Under the pieces are notes generated by a model. That model was not told the origin of the DNA, ran no database searches, and was given only the letters and a program-made list of their open reading frames with translations. A stretch of DNA of 64,000 nt, taken from NCBI GenBank assembly GCA_003576765.1, contig QEVP01000011.1, positions 1-64,000 on the forward strand. Reading direction: 5' to 3'. Shown here in pieces: positions 1-9,349 of this stretch (position 1 is its first letter; each line of letters opens with the position of its first letter). The DNA comes from Pseudomonadota bacterium. Lineage in GTDB: Bacteria > Pseudomonadota > Alphaproteobacteria > Rhizobiales > Xanthobacteraceae. A program made the position numbers and the translations under genes.

Positions 1-578
1 CCCAGGTCCTGCGCGGCTTTCAGATCGCCGTTATGGGCGGCGACCATCATCAGGTCGGAGGGGGAAAGCCGTAAGAGCCGCGCCGCGCCGAGATAAACGT
101 CGGGGTCGGGCTTGTAGTGGCCGAACAAATCCGTGCCGAATACCACGTCCCACGGCAGACCGGCCTGCTTCGCCATGCCGGCGGTCAGCGCAAAATTGCC
201 ATTGGACAGCGGCGCAATGAGAAAGCACGACTTCAGCCGCGTCAAACCGGCAACGCTGTCGGGCCATGGCTTCAGCCGCCGCCAGCCCATGTTAATGTGG
301 TCGAGGTCGTCATCGCTCAGGTCCGGCAACCCAAAACGCGGCGCCAGCCGTTCGAGCGATGCGCGCTGCAAATCCTCGAGCACCACGAAGCCGCGCTCCG
401 GGTGCGCCCTCACCTCGTCCATCGACGGCTTGTAGGCGCCGCGCCAGGCATCGACCAGCCCGGTCCAGTCGCCATCGAGACCGCGCTTGCGGCCCCACGC
501 GGAGAGATCGTCGATCAGGCTGCTGCGCCAGTCCACCACAGTGCCGAACACGTCGAACACCAGCGCCCTGACAGCCAT
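1..578 (-). CDS. haloacid dehalogenase type II (HAD superfamily), partial
   Basis: This is a HAD-superfamily hydrolase resembling (S)-2-haloacid dehalogenases; its C-terminus lies beyond the left edge, with about 192 codons visible. The N-terminal FDVFGT motif carries the nucleophilic Asp (residue 9). The SNGN motif, the YKPDPDVY segment (Lys and Tyr of the type II active site) and AAHNGDL near the break match the type II pattern. The ATG at 578 lies 8 bp after the glpX stop, so it is probably the last gene of the aminotransferase-hom-glpX transcript. The true substrate cannot be told from sequence; many family members are general phosphatases or dehalogenases. Confidence 0.88.
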   Translation of the reverse strand, partial: MAVRALVFDVFGTVVDWRSSLIDDLSAWGRKRGLDGDWTGLVDAWRGAYKPSMDEVRAHPERGFVVLEDLQRASLERLAPRFGLPDLSDDDLDHINMGWRRLKPWPDSVAGLTRLKSCFLIAPLSNGNFALTAGMAKQAGLPWDVVFGTDLFGHYKPDPDVYLGAARLLRLSPSDLMMVAAHNGDLKAAQDL

Positions 579-586
579 CGCGCGCC

Positions 587-1582
587 TCAATCGAGGTGGA
601 ATTTTTCCAGTTGCCGGTGCTCGGCGCGGATCATGCGCACGGTGCCGGTGACCGAGCGCATCACCACGGTCTCGGTCTCGATCACGTCCTTGCGGAACTT
701 GACGCCGCGCAGCAGTGAGCCGTCGGTGACACCGGTCGCGGCGAACAGGCAATCGCCCTTCACCATGTCCTCGATGCCGTAGATCTTGCGCGGATCGGCA
801 ACGCCCATCTTGGCGGCGCGCTCGCGCTTCTCCTCGGTGTCGAGGATCAGGCGGCACTGCATCTGGCCTCCGATGCAGCGCAGCGCCGACGCTGCCAGCA
901 CGCCCTCCGGCGCGCCGCCGGTGCCGATATAAATATCGACGCCGGTGTTATCGGGGTCGGCGGTGTGGATCACGCCGGCGACGTCGCCGTCGGTGATCAG
1001 CCGCACCGCGGCACCGGTGGCGCGCACCGCGGCAATGATCGCGGCGTGGCGCGGGCGGTCGAGCACCAGCGCGGTAATCGCCTCCGGCGCGACGCCCTTG
1101 GCTTTGGCCAGCTTGCGGATGTTGTCCTCCGGCGGCGCGTCGAGGTCGATCACGCCGGCCGGATAACCGGGCCCGACAGCGATCTTTTCCATGTAAACGT
1201 CGGGGGCGTTGAGCAGCGTGCCGCCCTCGGCCATCGCCATGGTGGCGATCGCCCCCGGCATGTTCTTGGCGCACAGTGTGGTGCCTTCCAGCGGATCGAC
1301 GGCGATGTCCACTTGCGGTCCGGTCTTGATGCCGACCGTCTCGCCGATGAACAGCATCGGTGCCTCGTCGCGCTCGCCCTCACCGATCACCACGGTGCCC
1401 TCGATGGGCAGCTTGTTGAGTTCGCGCCGCATCGCATCGACCGCAGCCTGGTCGGCCGCCTTCTCATCGCCGCGACCGCGCAGCCGCGCCGCCGACACCG
1501 CCGCCCGCTCGGTCACGCGCACGATCTCAAGGGTCAAAATGCGTTCGAGCAGTTGCTGCGGGGGCACTGAGATCGTGGACAT
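587..1582 (-). CDS. glpX: class II fructose-1,6-bisphosphatase
   Basis: GlpX hydrolyses fructose-1,6-bisphosphate to fructose-6-phosphate in gluconeogenesis and, in autotrophs, the Calvin cycle; it is a cytosolic metal enzyme. The 331-residue length is normal. The metal and substrate motifs GEGERDEAPM (residues 67-76) and DPLEGTT (96-102) are intact. The ATG at 1582 is preceded by AAGGAG at good spacing. It follows hom by 46 bp; a hom-glpX pairing is usual in this bacterial group. In some relatives the enzyme also cleaves sedoheptulose-1,7-bisphosphate, which sequence alone cannot show. Confidence 0.97.
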   Translation of the reverse strand: MSTISVPPQQLLERILTLEIVRVTERAAVSAARLRGRGDEKAADQAAVDAMRRELNKLPIEGTVVIGEGERDEAPMLFIGETVGIKTGPQVDIAVDPLEGTTLCAKNMPGAIATMAMAEGGTLLNAPDVYMEKIAVGPGYPAGVIDLDAPPEDNIRKLAKAKGVAPEAITALVLDRPRHAAIIAAVRATGAAVRLITDGDVAGVIHTADPDNTGVDIYIGTGGAPEGVLAASALRCIGGQMQCRLILDTEEKRERAAKMGVADPRKIYGIEDMVKGDCLFAATGVTDGSLLRGVKFRKDVIETETVVMRSVTGTVRMIRAEHRQLEKFHLD

Positions 1583-1628
1583 TCGTCAAAACTCCTTGAA
1601 ACGGCCGGACGGGCAAAGGCCCGCTCCG

Positions 1629-2948
1629 TTAGTTCTTCTCGATACGGATCAGTTGCGCGCGGCCGGCGATGACGCGGTCGCGCTTGACCGCCTGCATGGC
1701 GCGGCGCACCGCGTCCTCGCTGGTCGCATAAGTGATGAGGATCACCGGCATCGACGGCGCGCCACGCGCCGGCGTGGTCCCGCCGGCCCCGTTGCGGCGC
1801 CGCTGCACGATCGACTCGATGGAAATGTTCTGCTCGGCAAGCCGGCGGGCGATCGCAGCCGCCGTGCCCGGCATATCGCGCGCCATCAGGCGGATGTAGT
1901 AGCCGCCCTCGTGGCGCCGCATCGGCGCCTGCTGGGTGGCGACGAGCCTGGCGGCCGGCTGACCGAGCGGCAGCGCGCGCACGCCCCGCGCCACGTCGGC
2001 GATATCGGCCACGACGGCGGATGCGGTTGCGGCGCCGCCGGCGCCCGGGCCGATCAGGGTGATGGGCGCAATGCCCTGACCGTCGACGGTGACGGCATTG
2101 GTCACGTCCATGACCTGTGCGATCGACGACGAACGCGGCACCATGGTCGGGTGCACGCGCTGTTCGATGCCGGTCTCGGTACGCAGCGCGACGCCGAGCA
2201 GTTTGACGCGATAGCCGAGGTCTTCGGCCGCCTGCAAATCCTCCGGCATGATCGAGGAAATGCCTTCGACGAACACCGCCTTCTCGGCGAGCTTGGTGCC
2301 GAAGGCGAGGCTCGCCAGGATCGCGAGTTTCTGCGCGGTATCGTGACCGTCGACATCGAACGACGGATCGGCCTCGGCGTAGCCGAGCCGCTGCGCGTCC
2401 TTCAAACACTCGGCGAACGACAGGCGCTCCTGCTCCATGCGGGTCAGGATGTAATTGCAGGTGCCGTTGAGAATGCCATAGACGCGGTTGATGCGGGTAC
2501 CGGCCAGTCCCTCGCGCAGCACCTTGACGATGGGGATGGCGGCCCCCACTGCCGCCTCGAAATTGAGCGCGCCGCCGTGGCGCTCGGCCAGCACTGCCAG
2601 CCGCACGCCGTGGCGGGCGATCAGCGCCTTGTTGGCGGTGACCACGGACTTGCCGGCCTTCAATGCCGTCTCGATCGCCGACAGCGCCGGTTCGCCCGCG
2701 CCACCGATCAGTTCGACAAAACAGTCGATATCGGGATCGGCGGCCAGCGCCTGCGGCGAGGCGGCCCACACCACGCCCCGCAAGTCGAGGCCGCGCTTCT
2801 TCGCCTTCGCGCGCGCGGTGACCGCAGCGACGCGCACGCCACGGCCACAGCGCGAGGCGAGCACATTGCCCTGTGCCTCGATCAAGCGGACAACCTCGGC
2901 GCCAACAGTGCCCAGGCCCGCAATCCCCACCTTGAGTGGCGCGACCAT
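1629..2948 (-). CDS. hom: homoserine dehydrogenase
   Basis: This enzyme reduces aspartate semialdehyde to homoserine, the branch point to methionine, threonine and isoleucine. The 439-residue protein has an N-terminal Rossmann motif (GIAGLGTVG, residues 8-16), the NKALIA loop (106-111), the catalytic-domain signature [11 protein letters not shown] (about 157-167) and a C-terminal ACT domain (about 350-430) that usually senses threonine. It is the monofunctional form, with no aspartokinase domain. It starts 26 bp after the upstream aminotransferase and precedes glpX by 46 bp, all on the minus strand. Confidence 0.97.
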   Translation of the reverse strand: MVAPLKVGIAGLGTVGAEVVRLIEAQGNVLASRCGRGVRVAAVTARAKAKKRGLDLRGVVWAASPQALAADPDIDCFVELIGGAGEPALSAIETALKAGKSVVTANKALIARHGVRLAVLAERHGGALNFEAAVGAAIPIVKVLREGLAGTRINRVYGILNGTCNYILTRMEQERLSFAECLKDAQRLGYAEADPSFDVDGHDTAQKLAILASLAFGTKLAEKAVFVEGISSIMPEDLQAAEDLGYRVKLLGVALRTETGIEQRVHPTMVPRSSSIAQVMDVTNAVTVDGQGIAPITLIGPGAGGAATASAVVADIADVARGVRALPLGQPAARLVATQQAPMRRHEGGYYIRLMARDMPGTAAAIARRLAEQNISIESIVQRRRNGAGGTTPARGAPSMPVILITYATSEDAVRRAMQAVKRDRVIAGRAQLIRIEKN

Positions 2949-2974
2949 CTCCGTCCAAACCTGCCGGAAAGCCG

Positions 2975-4192
2975 CTAACGCCGGGTGGCGAGCGGCACCA
3001 CGTTGTGCAACGTTTCGATACCGCTTTCAAGGAAGCGGCGGATATTGCGGGCGGCCTGGCGGATACGCTGCTCGTTCTCCACCAGCGCGATCCGCACAAA
3101 GCCCTCGCCGTGCTCGCCGAAGCCGACGCCCGGCGACACCGCGACCCCCGACTTCTCGACAAGCAGCGTGGCGAACGCCATGCTGCCCATCTCGCGGAAC
3201 GGCTCCGGCACCGGCGTCCAGGCGAACATCGACGCCTTCGGCGGCGGCACCACCCAGCCGGCGCGGCCGAACGACTCTACCATCACGTCACGTCGACGGT
3301 GATAGGTCTCGCGCATTTCGGCGATGCAGTCCTGCGGGCCGTTGAGCGCCGCCGTCGCCGCCACCTGGATCGGCGTGAAGGCGCCGTAGTCGAGATACGA
3401 CTTGACGCGGGCCAGCGCCGCGATCAGCCGTTCGTTGCCGACCGCAAAGCCCATGCGCCAGCCGGCCATCGAAAACGTCTTGGACATCGAGGTGAACTCC
3501 ACCGTGACATCCATCGCGCCCGGCACCTGCAAGACCGACGGCGGCGGGTTGCCGTCGAAATACAGTTCCGCATAAGCGAGGTCGGACAGAAGGAAGATCT
3601 CGTGCTTCTTCGCGAACGCCACGAGGTCCTTGTAGAAGTCAAGGTCGGCGACATAGGCCGTCGGGTTCGACGGATAGCAGACGACCAGCGCGATCGGCTT
3701 CGGGATCGAGTGGATGATGGCGCGCTCGACGGCCGCGAAAAACTCCGGCGTCGGGTCGGCCGGCACCGAGCGGATCACGCCGCCGGCCATCAGGAAGCCG
3801 AAGGCATGGATCGGATAGCTCGGATTGGGCACCAGCACCACGTCGCCCGGCGCGGTGATCGCCTGCGCCATGTTGGCAAATCCCTCCTTGGAGCCGAGCG
3901 TCGCAACCACCTGGGTGTCGGGGTTGAGTTTGACCCCGAACCGGCGCTCGTAATAGGCGGCCTGGGCCCGGCGCAAGCCCGTGATGCCACGCGAGGCGGA
4001 ATAGCGGTCCGTGCGCGGCTTTCCGAGCGTTTCCTTCATTTTTTCAATGACATGGGGCGGTGTTGGGAGGTCCGGATTGCCCATGCCGAGGTCGATGATG
4101 TCGGCTCCGGCATTGCGCGCGGCGGCCTTGGCCCGATTGACTTGCTCGAACACATAGGGCGGCAGACGGCGGATGCGGTGAAACTCGTCCAT
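2975..4192 (-). CDS. class I/II PLP aminotransferase, AlaC / LL-DAP aminotransferase-like
   Basis: This is a 405-residue fold-type I aminotransferase. The PLP lysine is K238 in [17 protein letters not shown] (about 176-178), SDLAYAE (203-209) and the opening [10 protein letters not shown] (36-45) are all as in the AlaC / LL-diaminopimelate aminotransferase-like subgroup. It is first in the aminotransferase-hom-glpX-HAD series, which suggests a role in aspartate/alanine-family amino acid metabolism. Annotated relatives are called either LL-diaminopimelate aminotransferase or glutamate-pyruvate aminotransferase. The sequence does not decide between them, so no symbol is given. Confidence 0.9.
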   Translation of the reverse strand: MDEFHRIRRLPPYVFEQVNRAKAAARNAGADIIDLGMGNPDLPTPPHVIEKMKETLGKPRTDRYSASRGITGLRRAQAAYYERRFGVKLNPDTQVVATLGSKEGFANMAQAITAPGDVVLVPNPSYPIHAFGFLMAGGVIRSVPADPTPEFFAAVERAIIHSIPKPIALVVCYPSNPTAYVADLDFYKDLVAFAKKHEIFLLSDLAYAELYFDGNPPPSVLQVPGAMDVTVEFTSMSKTFSMAGWRMGFAVGNERLIAALARVKSYLDYGAFTPIQVAATAALNGPQDCIAEMRETYHRRRDVMVESFGRAGWVVPPPKASMFAWTPVPEPFREMGSMAFATLLVEKSGVAVSPGVGFGEHGEGFVRIALVENEQRIRQAARNIRRFLESGIETLHNVVPLATRR

Positions 4193-4327
4193 TGTGGGCT
4201 CCGGAAACCGGCGAAGCGGCTTGAGTGCCGGCTCGCGGTCGATTCAGGCATCTTTTATCACGCGCGCTTGCAAGCGCCAGCGTTGCGGCGGATTTTTGGC
4301 CGCCCCACGGCACCACCGGCGCCGTCG

Positions 4328-4612
4328 TTATTGCTGGGCGGCCCCGCTCTGCCGTTCGCGGGCGGCGGTCAATTCGCGCTGGATGCGCTCGCGCTCGGCG
4401 GCATCGAGCAGCGTCTGCTCGCGGGAGGCCGGGATATCATGGACCGCCGGGAAGGCTCCCGGATCGGCCGGCCGCGCCGGAGCGCCCTCGGGCAGGCCGA
4501 CCATCGGCAGGTCGGCAACCATCGCCCCGCACCCGGCCAGTGTCGCCGCAAGCGCGAGCGCTGCCGCCGCTCTTGCGGCGCGGGAAGCCGTTCGCGAAAT
4601 CCTGTTCACCAC
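4328..4612 (-). CDS. small lipoprotein, hypothetical
   Basis: About 94 residues. A basic N-terminus and Ala/Leu-rich signal region lead to a lipobox LAGC, so the mature protein should be lipid-anchored. The remainder is rich in Pro, Ala, Glu and Arg, with a predicted helical tail. Two adjacent GTG codons (4612, 4609) are the likely start because GAGG lies about 7 nt upstream; an upstream ATG at 4696 would add residues that do not look like a signal peptide. It is divergent from phaC. No family recognised. Confidence 0.6.
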   Translation of the reverse strand: MVNRISRTASRAARAAAALALAATLAGCGAMVADLPMVGLPEGAPARPADPGAFPAVHDIPASREQTLLDAAERERIQRELTAARERQSGAAQQ

Positions 4613-4792
4613 GCAACCTCGACTAGGGCGGTCACTGAAGCGGCCGCTTACGGCCTCATTATGACGGAGCCGCAAGCGCTTGTCGCGGTGCAACACATCG
4701 AAATTCCCGGCACCCGTCGAACTATGCCATCATTGTTCGACAGCAATGACCCGCTGTTTTCAGCCGGCGGGGGAATGACGGGTAATGGCCCA

Positions 4793-6595
4793 ATGACCGA
4801 ACCGACCTCCGAGAAGCCGGGCACCGGCTACAACCCCGAAGCATTCGCCCTCAATCTGGCGCGGGCCATGGAAAGCACCGGCCAGGCACTCGCCGCCTAT
4901 TTCAAGGCGCCCGAAGAGGGCCAGATGCGCGACAAGACGCCCTCGGAACTGACGGAGGTGGTGAAGACCCTGAGCACGGTTGCCGACTATTGGCTGTCGG
5001 ACCAGAACCGTGCCGCCGAACTCCAACTCAGCCTCGGCAAATCCTACCTCGACCTGTGGGGCAACGCCGCGCGCCGCCTGGCGGGCGAGGAGCCGGAGCC
5101 GGCCGCGGCACCGGCCGCCCGCGACAAGCGGTTTCAGGATCCGGAATGGCGCGCGAACCCGTTCTACGACTTCGTGCTGCAGGCTTATCTCCTGACCTCG
5201 CGCTGGGCCTTCGACCTCGTGCACAAGGCCGAGGGCGTCGATCCGCACACCCGGCACAAGGCCGAGTTCTACGTGCAGCAGATTACCAACGCGATCGCGC
5301 CGTCCAACTTCCTGCTGACCAATCCCGAGCTGGTGCGCGATACGGTCACCTCGAGCGGCGAAAACCTCGCCCGCGGCATGAAGATGCTGGCCGAGGACAT
5401 TGCTGCCGGCCATGGCACGCTGCGCATCCGCCAATCCGACCCCGCCGGCATGGTGGTCGGCGAACACATGGCGAATACGCCGGGCAAGGTGATCTTCCAG
5501 AACGACACCATGCAGCTGATCCAGTACACGCCGACCACGGAGAAGGTGCTGCGCACGCCGCTTTTGATCGTGCCGCCGTGGATCAACAAGTTCTACATCC
5601 TCGACCTGCAGCCGAAAAAATCCTTCATCAAGTGGTGCGTCGATCAGGGTCTCACGGTGTTCGTCATTTCGTGGGTCAACCCCGATCGCAGCCTCGGCCA
5701 CAAGACCTTCGAGGACTACATGAAGGAGGGACCGCTCACCGCCATGGACGTGGTCGAGAAGGTGACCGGCGAACTCACCACGCACACCATCGGCTACTGC
5801 GTCGGCGGCACCATGCTGGCCTCGACGCTCGCCTGGCTCGCCGCCAAGCGGCGCGTGCGCGCGGCGTCGGCGACCTTCTTTGCCGCACAGGTGGACTTCA
5901 CCTATGCCGGCGATCTCATGGTGTTCGTGGACGAGGAGCAGGTCTCGGCGCTCGAGCGCGACATGGCCGAGACCGGCGTGCTGGAAGGCAGTAAGATGGC
6001 GATGGCCTTCAACATGCTGCGCTCCAACGACCTGATCTGGTCCTACGTCGTCAGCAACTACCTCAAGGGCAAGGCCCCGCCCCCGTTCGACCTGTTGCAC
6101 TGGAACTCGGATGCGACCCGCATGCCGGCCGCCAACCACTCCTACTACCTGCGCAACTGCTACCTGGAGAACCGGCTGTCGGCAGGTACCATGGTGCTCG
6201 ACAACACCACGCTCGACCTTTCCAAGGTCAAGGTGCCGGTCTACAACCTCGCCACCCGCGAGGATCATATTGCGCCCGCGCGCTCGGTGCTGCACGGTTC
6301 GCGGTTCTTCGGCGGCCCGGTGAAGTTCGTGATGTCGGGCTCCGGCCACATCGCCGGCGTGGTCAACCCCCCTGCCCTTGGCAAGTATCAATACTGGACC
6401 AACGAGGGCGCTGCGACCTACGACCTCGACGAATGGGTGAAGGGCGCGACCGAGCACAAGGGGTCTTGGTGGCCGGACTGGATGGACTGGCTGCGCGCCA
6501 TCGACGCCGAGGAGGTGGACGCGCGCGCCGTCGGCAACGAGGCTTATCCGCCAATCGAGGACGCGCCGGGCAGTTACGTCAAGGTCCGCGCCTGA
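4793..6595 (+). CDS. phaC: class I poly(3-hydroxyalkanoate) synthase
   Basis: PhaC polymerises 3-hydroxyacyl-CoA into PHA storage granules in the cytoplasm. Starting at 4793 gives 600 residues, typical for class I. The lipase-like box GYCVGG holds Cys336; the other triad members are D491 (REDHIAP) and H519 (GSGHIAG). The open frame extends far upstream, so the start is a judgement: ATG codons at 4724, 4775 and 4793 are all in frame and none has a strong ribosome-binding site. Conservation begins around NPEAF (residues 14-18). phaA/phaB are not adjacent. Confidence 0.95.
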   Translation: MTEPTSEKPGTGYNPEAFALNLARAMESTGQALAAYFKAPEEGQMRDKTPSELTEVVKTLSTVADYWLSDQNRAAELQLSLGKSYLDLWGNAARRLAGEEPEPAAAPAARDKRFQDPEWRANPFYDFVLQAYLLTSRWAFDLVHKAEGVDPHTRHKAEFYVQQITNAIAPSNFLLTNPELVRDTVTSSGENLARGMKMLAEDIAAGHGTLRIRQSDPAGMVVGEHMANTPGKVIFQNDTMQLIQYTPTTEKVLRTPLLIVPPWINKFYILDLQPKKSFIKWCVDQGLTVFVISWVNPDRSLGHKTFEDYMKEGPLTAMDVVEKVTGELTTHTIGYCVGGTMLASTLAWLAAKRRVRAASATFFAAQVDFTYAGDLMVFVDEEQVSALERDMAETGVLEGSKMAMAFNMLRSNDLIWSYVVSNYLKGKAPPPFDLLHWNSDATRMPAANHSYYLRNCYLENRLSAGTMVLDNTTLDLSKVKVPVYNLATREDHIAPARSVLHGSRFFGGPVKFVMSGSGHIAGVVNPPALGKYQYWTNEGAATYDLDEWVKGATEHKGSWWPDWMDWLRAIDAEEVDARAVGNEAYPPIEDAPGSYVKVRA

Positions 6596-6671
6596 GTTGA
6601 CCGTCGCCGGCTACGGCAACGCCGTGGCCGGTGGTAAAGTCAAGATACGAGAATCAGAAAGGCTGCGACCG

Positions 6672-7070
6672 ATGACGCGCGAACTGTTCTGGCTGACGCT
6701 GACCGTTATTCTGACCGGCATCCTGTGGGTGCCCTACATCCTCGACCGCTGCAAGGTGCGCGGCCTGATGGGCGCCATGGCCAATCCGTCGCGCAACGAC
6801 AAGCCGCAGGACGACTGGGCCAACCGGCTGATGTTCGCCCACGACAATGCCATCGAGAACCTCATCATCTTCGCGCCGCTGGTATTGATCCTCAATGCCG
6901 TCGACTATTCGAGCTGGTGGACGGTGTTCGCCTGCGCGGTCTATTTCTGGTCGCGCGTGGCTCACGCCATCGTCTATACGTTCGGCATTCCGGTGCTGCG
7001 CACGGCGGCCTTCGCGGTCGGCTTCCTGGCGCAGGCGGTGCTGGCCGGCATCATTTTGACGCTGGTCTAG
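6672..7070 (+). CDS. MAPEG family membrane protein
   Basis: 132 residues with four hydrophobic helices. The MAPEG pattern is present: a polar AHDNAIENL stretch after helix 1, then a second aromatic helix pair with an RVAHAIVYTFGIPVLRT segment. Eukaryotic MAPEG proteins act on glutathione or eicosanoids in membranes; the bacterial relatives have no fixed role. The start at 6672 follows AAGG at 9 nt; a TTG at 6597 in the same frame would add a non-hydrophobic leader and is less likely. It lies 76 bp after phaC on the same strand. Confidence 0.8.
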   Translation: MTRELFWLTLTVILTGILWVPYILDRCKVRGLMGAMANPSRNDKPQDDWANRLMFAHDNAIENLIIFAPLVLILNAVDYSSWWTVFACAVYFWSRVAHAIVYTFGIPVLRTAAFAVGFLAQAVLAGIILTLV

Positions 7071-7105
7071 GCTCAGCCCGACAGGGCCGCGCCTTCGCCA
7101 CCGGT

Positions 7106-7846
7106 TCAGCGCAAAATCTGGCTGAGGAACAGCCGCGTGCGCGCGTGCTGCGGATGGTCGAAGAATTGCCCGGGCGTGTTGGCTTCGACAATCTGCCCCT
7201 CGTCCATGAACACCACGCGGCTTGCCACCTCGCGGGCAAAACCCATCTCGTGGGTCACCACCAGCATGGTCATGCCCTCGGTTGCGAGATCGACCATGGT
7301 GTCGAGCACCTCCTTGACCATTTCCGGATCGAGTGCCGAGGTCGGCTCGTCGAACAGCATGATCTTCGGGCTCATGGCCAGCGCCCGCGCAATCGCCACG
7401 CGCTGCTGCTGACCGCCGGAAATCTGCCCGGGATACTTTGGCGCAAGCGAGGGGATGCGCACACGCTCAAGATACTTCATCGCCAGCGCCTCGGCATCCT
7501 TCTGCGGCATCTTGCGCACGAAGATCGGCGCCAGCGTGCAATTCTGCAGCACGGTCAGATGCGGAAACAGGTTGAAGCTCTGGAACACCATGCCGACTTC
7601 GCGCCGCACCTCATCGACGCGGCGCAGGCCCGGACCAAGCTCGATGCCGTCGACGGTGATGCGCCCTTCCTGAAATTCCTCCAGCGCGTTGATGCAGCGG
7701 ATCAGCGTCGATTTGCCGGAACCGGACGGGCCGCAGATGACGATGCGCGCCCCGCGCGGCACCGCAAGATCGATGTCGCGCAGCACATGAAACTCGCCGA
7801 ACCACTTGTTGAGGCCGGCAATGGTCACGATCGGGTCGGCCGCCAT
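7106..7846 (-). CDS. aapP: general L-amino acid ABC transporter, ATP-binding protein AapP
   Basis: This is the ATPase of a polar-amino-acid importer. The 246 residues include Walker [10 protein letters not shown] (39-47), the ABC signature SGGQQQR (143-149) and Walker B IMLFDE (162-167), followed by the switch His (VTHE). It is the last gene of aapJ-aapQ-aapM-aapP and starts 9 bp after the aapM stop. In rhizobia the Aap system has broad specificity (glutamate, aspartate, branched and other L-amino acids) and can also affect efflux. Confidence 0.95.
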   Translation of the reverse strand: MAADPIVTIAGLNKWFGEFHVLRDIDLAVPRGARIVICGPSGSGKSTLIRCINALEEFQEGRITVDGIELGPGLRRVDEVRREVGMVFQSFNLFPHLTVLQNCTLAPIFVRKMPQKDAEALAMKYLERVRIPSLAPKYPGQISGGQQQRVAIARALAMSPKIMLFDEPTSALDPEMVKEVLDTMVDLATEGMTMLVVTHEMGFAREVASRVVFMDEGQIVEANTPGQFFDHPQHARTRLFLSQILR

Positions 7847-7855
7847 CGCGCCTCC

Positions 7856-9349
7856 TTATCTGCGCCGGTGAACGTTGAGGCGCCGTTCGACGAACAGCGA
7901 ATAGCGTGACATGCCGAAGCAGAACACGAAATAGATCGCGCCGGTGAAGGCAAAGCCGGTGAACAGCGTGGTCGGCGTCGCCCAGGTCGGATCGGAGAAG
8001 GCGGCGCGAAGCTGGCCGAGCAGATCGAAGATGGAGACGATCAGCACCAGCGTCGTATCCTTGAACAGCGCGATGAAGCTGTTGACGAGGCCGGGAATGA
8101 CGTGGCGCAGCGCCTGCGGCATCACCACGAGCCGCGTCGTCGTCCAGTACGACAGGCCGAGCGCGGCGGCCGCCTCGCCTTGCCCGCGCGGAATCGCCTG
8201 CAGGCCGCCGCGGATCACCTCGGCGTTATAGGCGCCGGCGAACAGCGCGATGCCGACCAGCACCCGCACCAGGCCGTCCATGGTGAAGTTGCCGGGCAGG
8301 AACAGCGGCAGCATGTAGGTTGCGAAAAACAGCACGGTGATCAACGGCACGCCGCGCCAGAACTCGATGAAGGCGACGGACAGGATACGGATCAGCGGAA
8401 TGTCCGAGCGTCGCCCGAGCGCCAGCGCCATGCCGACCGGCATCGATGCCACGATGCCGGTGACCGAGACCACCAGCGTCACCAACAGCCCGCCCCACTC
8501 CCGGGTGCTGACGACCGGCAGGCCGCCACGATCGAGGCCGAGCACGACGATGACAAGCGCAAGGCCGGCAAAGGCCGCGAGCACCTTTGCCAGCGCCCGC
8601 ACCCCGCCGAGCCATAGCGCGACGAGCGACAGACCTGCGGCAGTCGCCGCGACATCGAGCCACAGCGGCTCCCCCGATTGCCGGATGACCTCGCGGAGCC
8701 AGAACAGCGGCGAGGCCAGCCAGGCGACGGCCGCGCCGAGCCAACCCAGTGCCGCAGCCGCGGCTGCAACCACCAGGCTGCCCTCGCCCGCCCCACCGAG
8801 CCGCTGTCCGGCTTCGGCCAGGCTGCCAGCCAGCGCCGCCGGCGCCGACGCACTCCAGCTCACCGCAAAACTCTGCAAGCCGCCGCCGTACAGCAGAAAG
8901 AACGCCACCACCGGGAAGGCCGCGAAAAACAAGGCGGCGTTGAACGCCTTGCCGGGCAGGCGCGGGATCAGCAGCGGCACCAGCAGCAAGGCGCCCAGCA
9001 GAAATACGACATCGACCCGCCAGCGCTGCGCCTCCGGGTAGAAGCCATAGATGAACTGGCCGAGTTTTGCGGTGACGAACGGCCAGCAGGCGCCGACCGG
9101 ATGGCCGGCGACATCGGCAAGGCAGGCGCCGCGGTCGCGGCCTTCCCACACGGCATCGACGAACAGAAAGCGGACGGCCGGTTCCAGCACCAGCCACGCC
9201 AGCGCCGCGCAGATGAACGTCAGGAGGATGTTGCCCGGCGTGTCGAACAGCCGCGTACGCAGCCACCCCACAGGGCCGGTGACGGTGACGGGTGCTGGCC
9301 GCGCCGGAGCCGTCTCGCCGCGCACGAAGTCGGACGGTGCCGCGCTCAT
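7856..9349 (-). CDS. aapM: general L-amino acid ABC transporter, permease AapM (enlarged)
   Basis: This inner-membrane permease partners AapQ. It has 497 residues, against roughly 380 for the rhizobial protein. The N-terminal third (GACWPF, FIYGFYP) and the C-terminal permease domain, with the EAA-like loop around EAAAALGLSYW, match AapM. Residues about 158-276 form an Ala/Leu-rich hydrophobic insertion with several possible extra membrane helices. The ATG at 9349 overlaps the aapQ stop as ATGA. A longer open frame upstream to 9658 is only shadow of aapQ. Confidence 0.92.
   Translation of the reverse strand: MSAAPSDFVRGETAPARPAPVTVTGPVGWLRTRLFDTPGNILLTFICAALAWLVLEPAVRFLFVDAVWEGRDRGACLADVAGHPVGACWPFVTAKLGQFIYGFYPEAQRWRVDVVFLLGALLLVPLLIPRLPGKAFNAALFFAAFPVVAFFLLYGGGLQSFAVSWSASAPAALAGSLAEAGQRLGGAGEGSLVVAAAAAALGWLGAAVAWLASPLFWLREVIRQSGEPLWLDVAATAAGLSLVALWLGGVRALAKVLAAFAGLALVIVVLGLDRGGLPVVSTREWGGLLVTLVVSVTGIVASMPVGMALALGRRSDIPLIRILSVAFIEFWRGVPLITVLFFATYMLPLFLPGNFTMDGLVRVLVGIALFAGAYNAEVIRGGLQAIPRGQGEAAAALGLSYWTTTRLVVMPQALRHVIPGLVNSFIALFKDTTLVLIVSIFDLLGQLRAAFSDPTWATPTTLFTGFAFTGAIYFVFCFGMSRYSLFVERRLNVHRRR
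8522..8878 (-). other. hydrophobic insertion within AapM
   Basis: This segment encodes residues about 158-276 of AapM. It lies between FFLLYGGG and LPVVSTREWGG, which are adjacent or nearly so in the AapM proteins I know. It is Ala/Leu/Trp-rich and could add two to four membrane helices. Base composition resembles the rest of the gene, so recent foreign origin is not indicated. Confidence 0.6.

Noticed and set aside
1209..2978. Long plus-strand open frame opposite hom and glpX
   Set aside because: Low-complexity Arg/Asp/His-rich translation with no family resemblance; both minus-strand genes are certain.
2936..4723. Upstream extension that would make phaC a 1219-residue fusion
   Set aside because: The added part is antisense to the aminotransferase and has no domain; PhaC length is normal from 4793.
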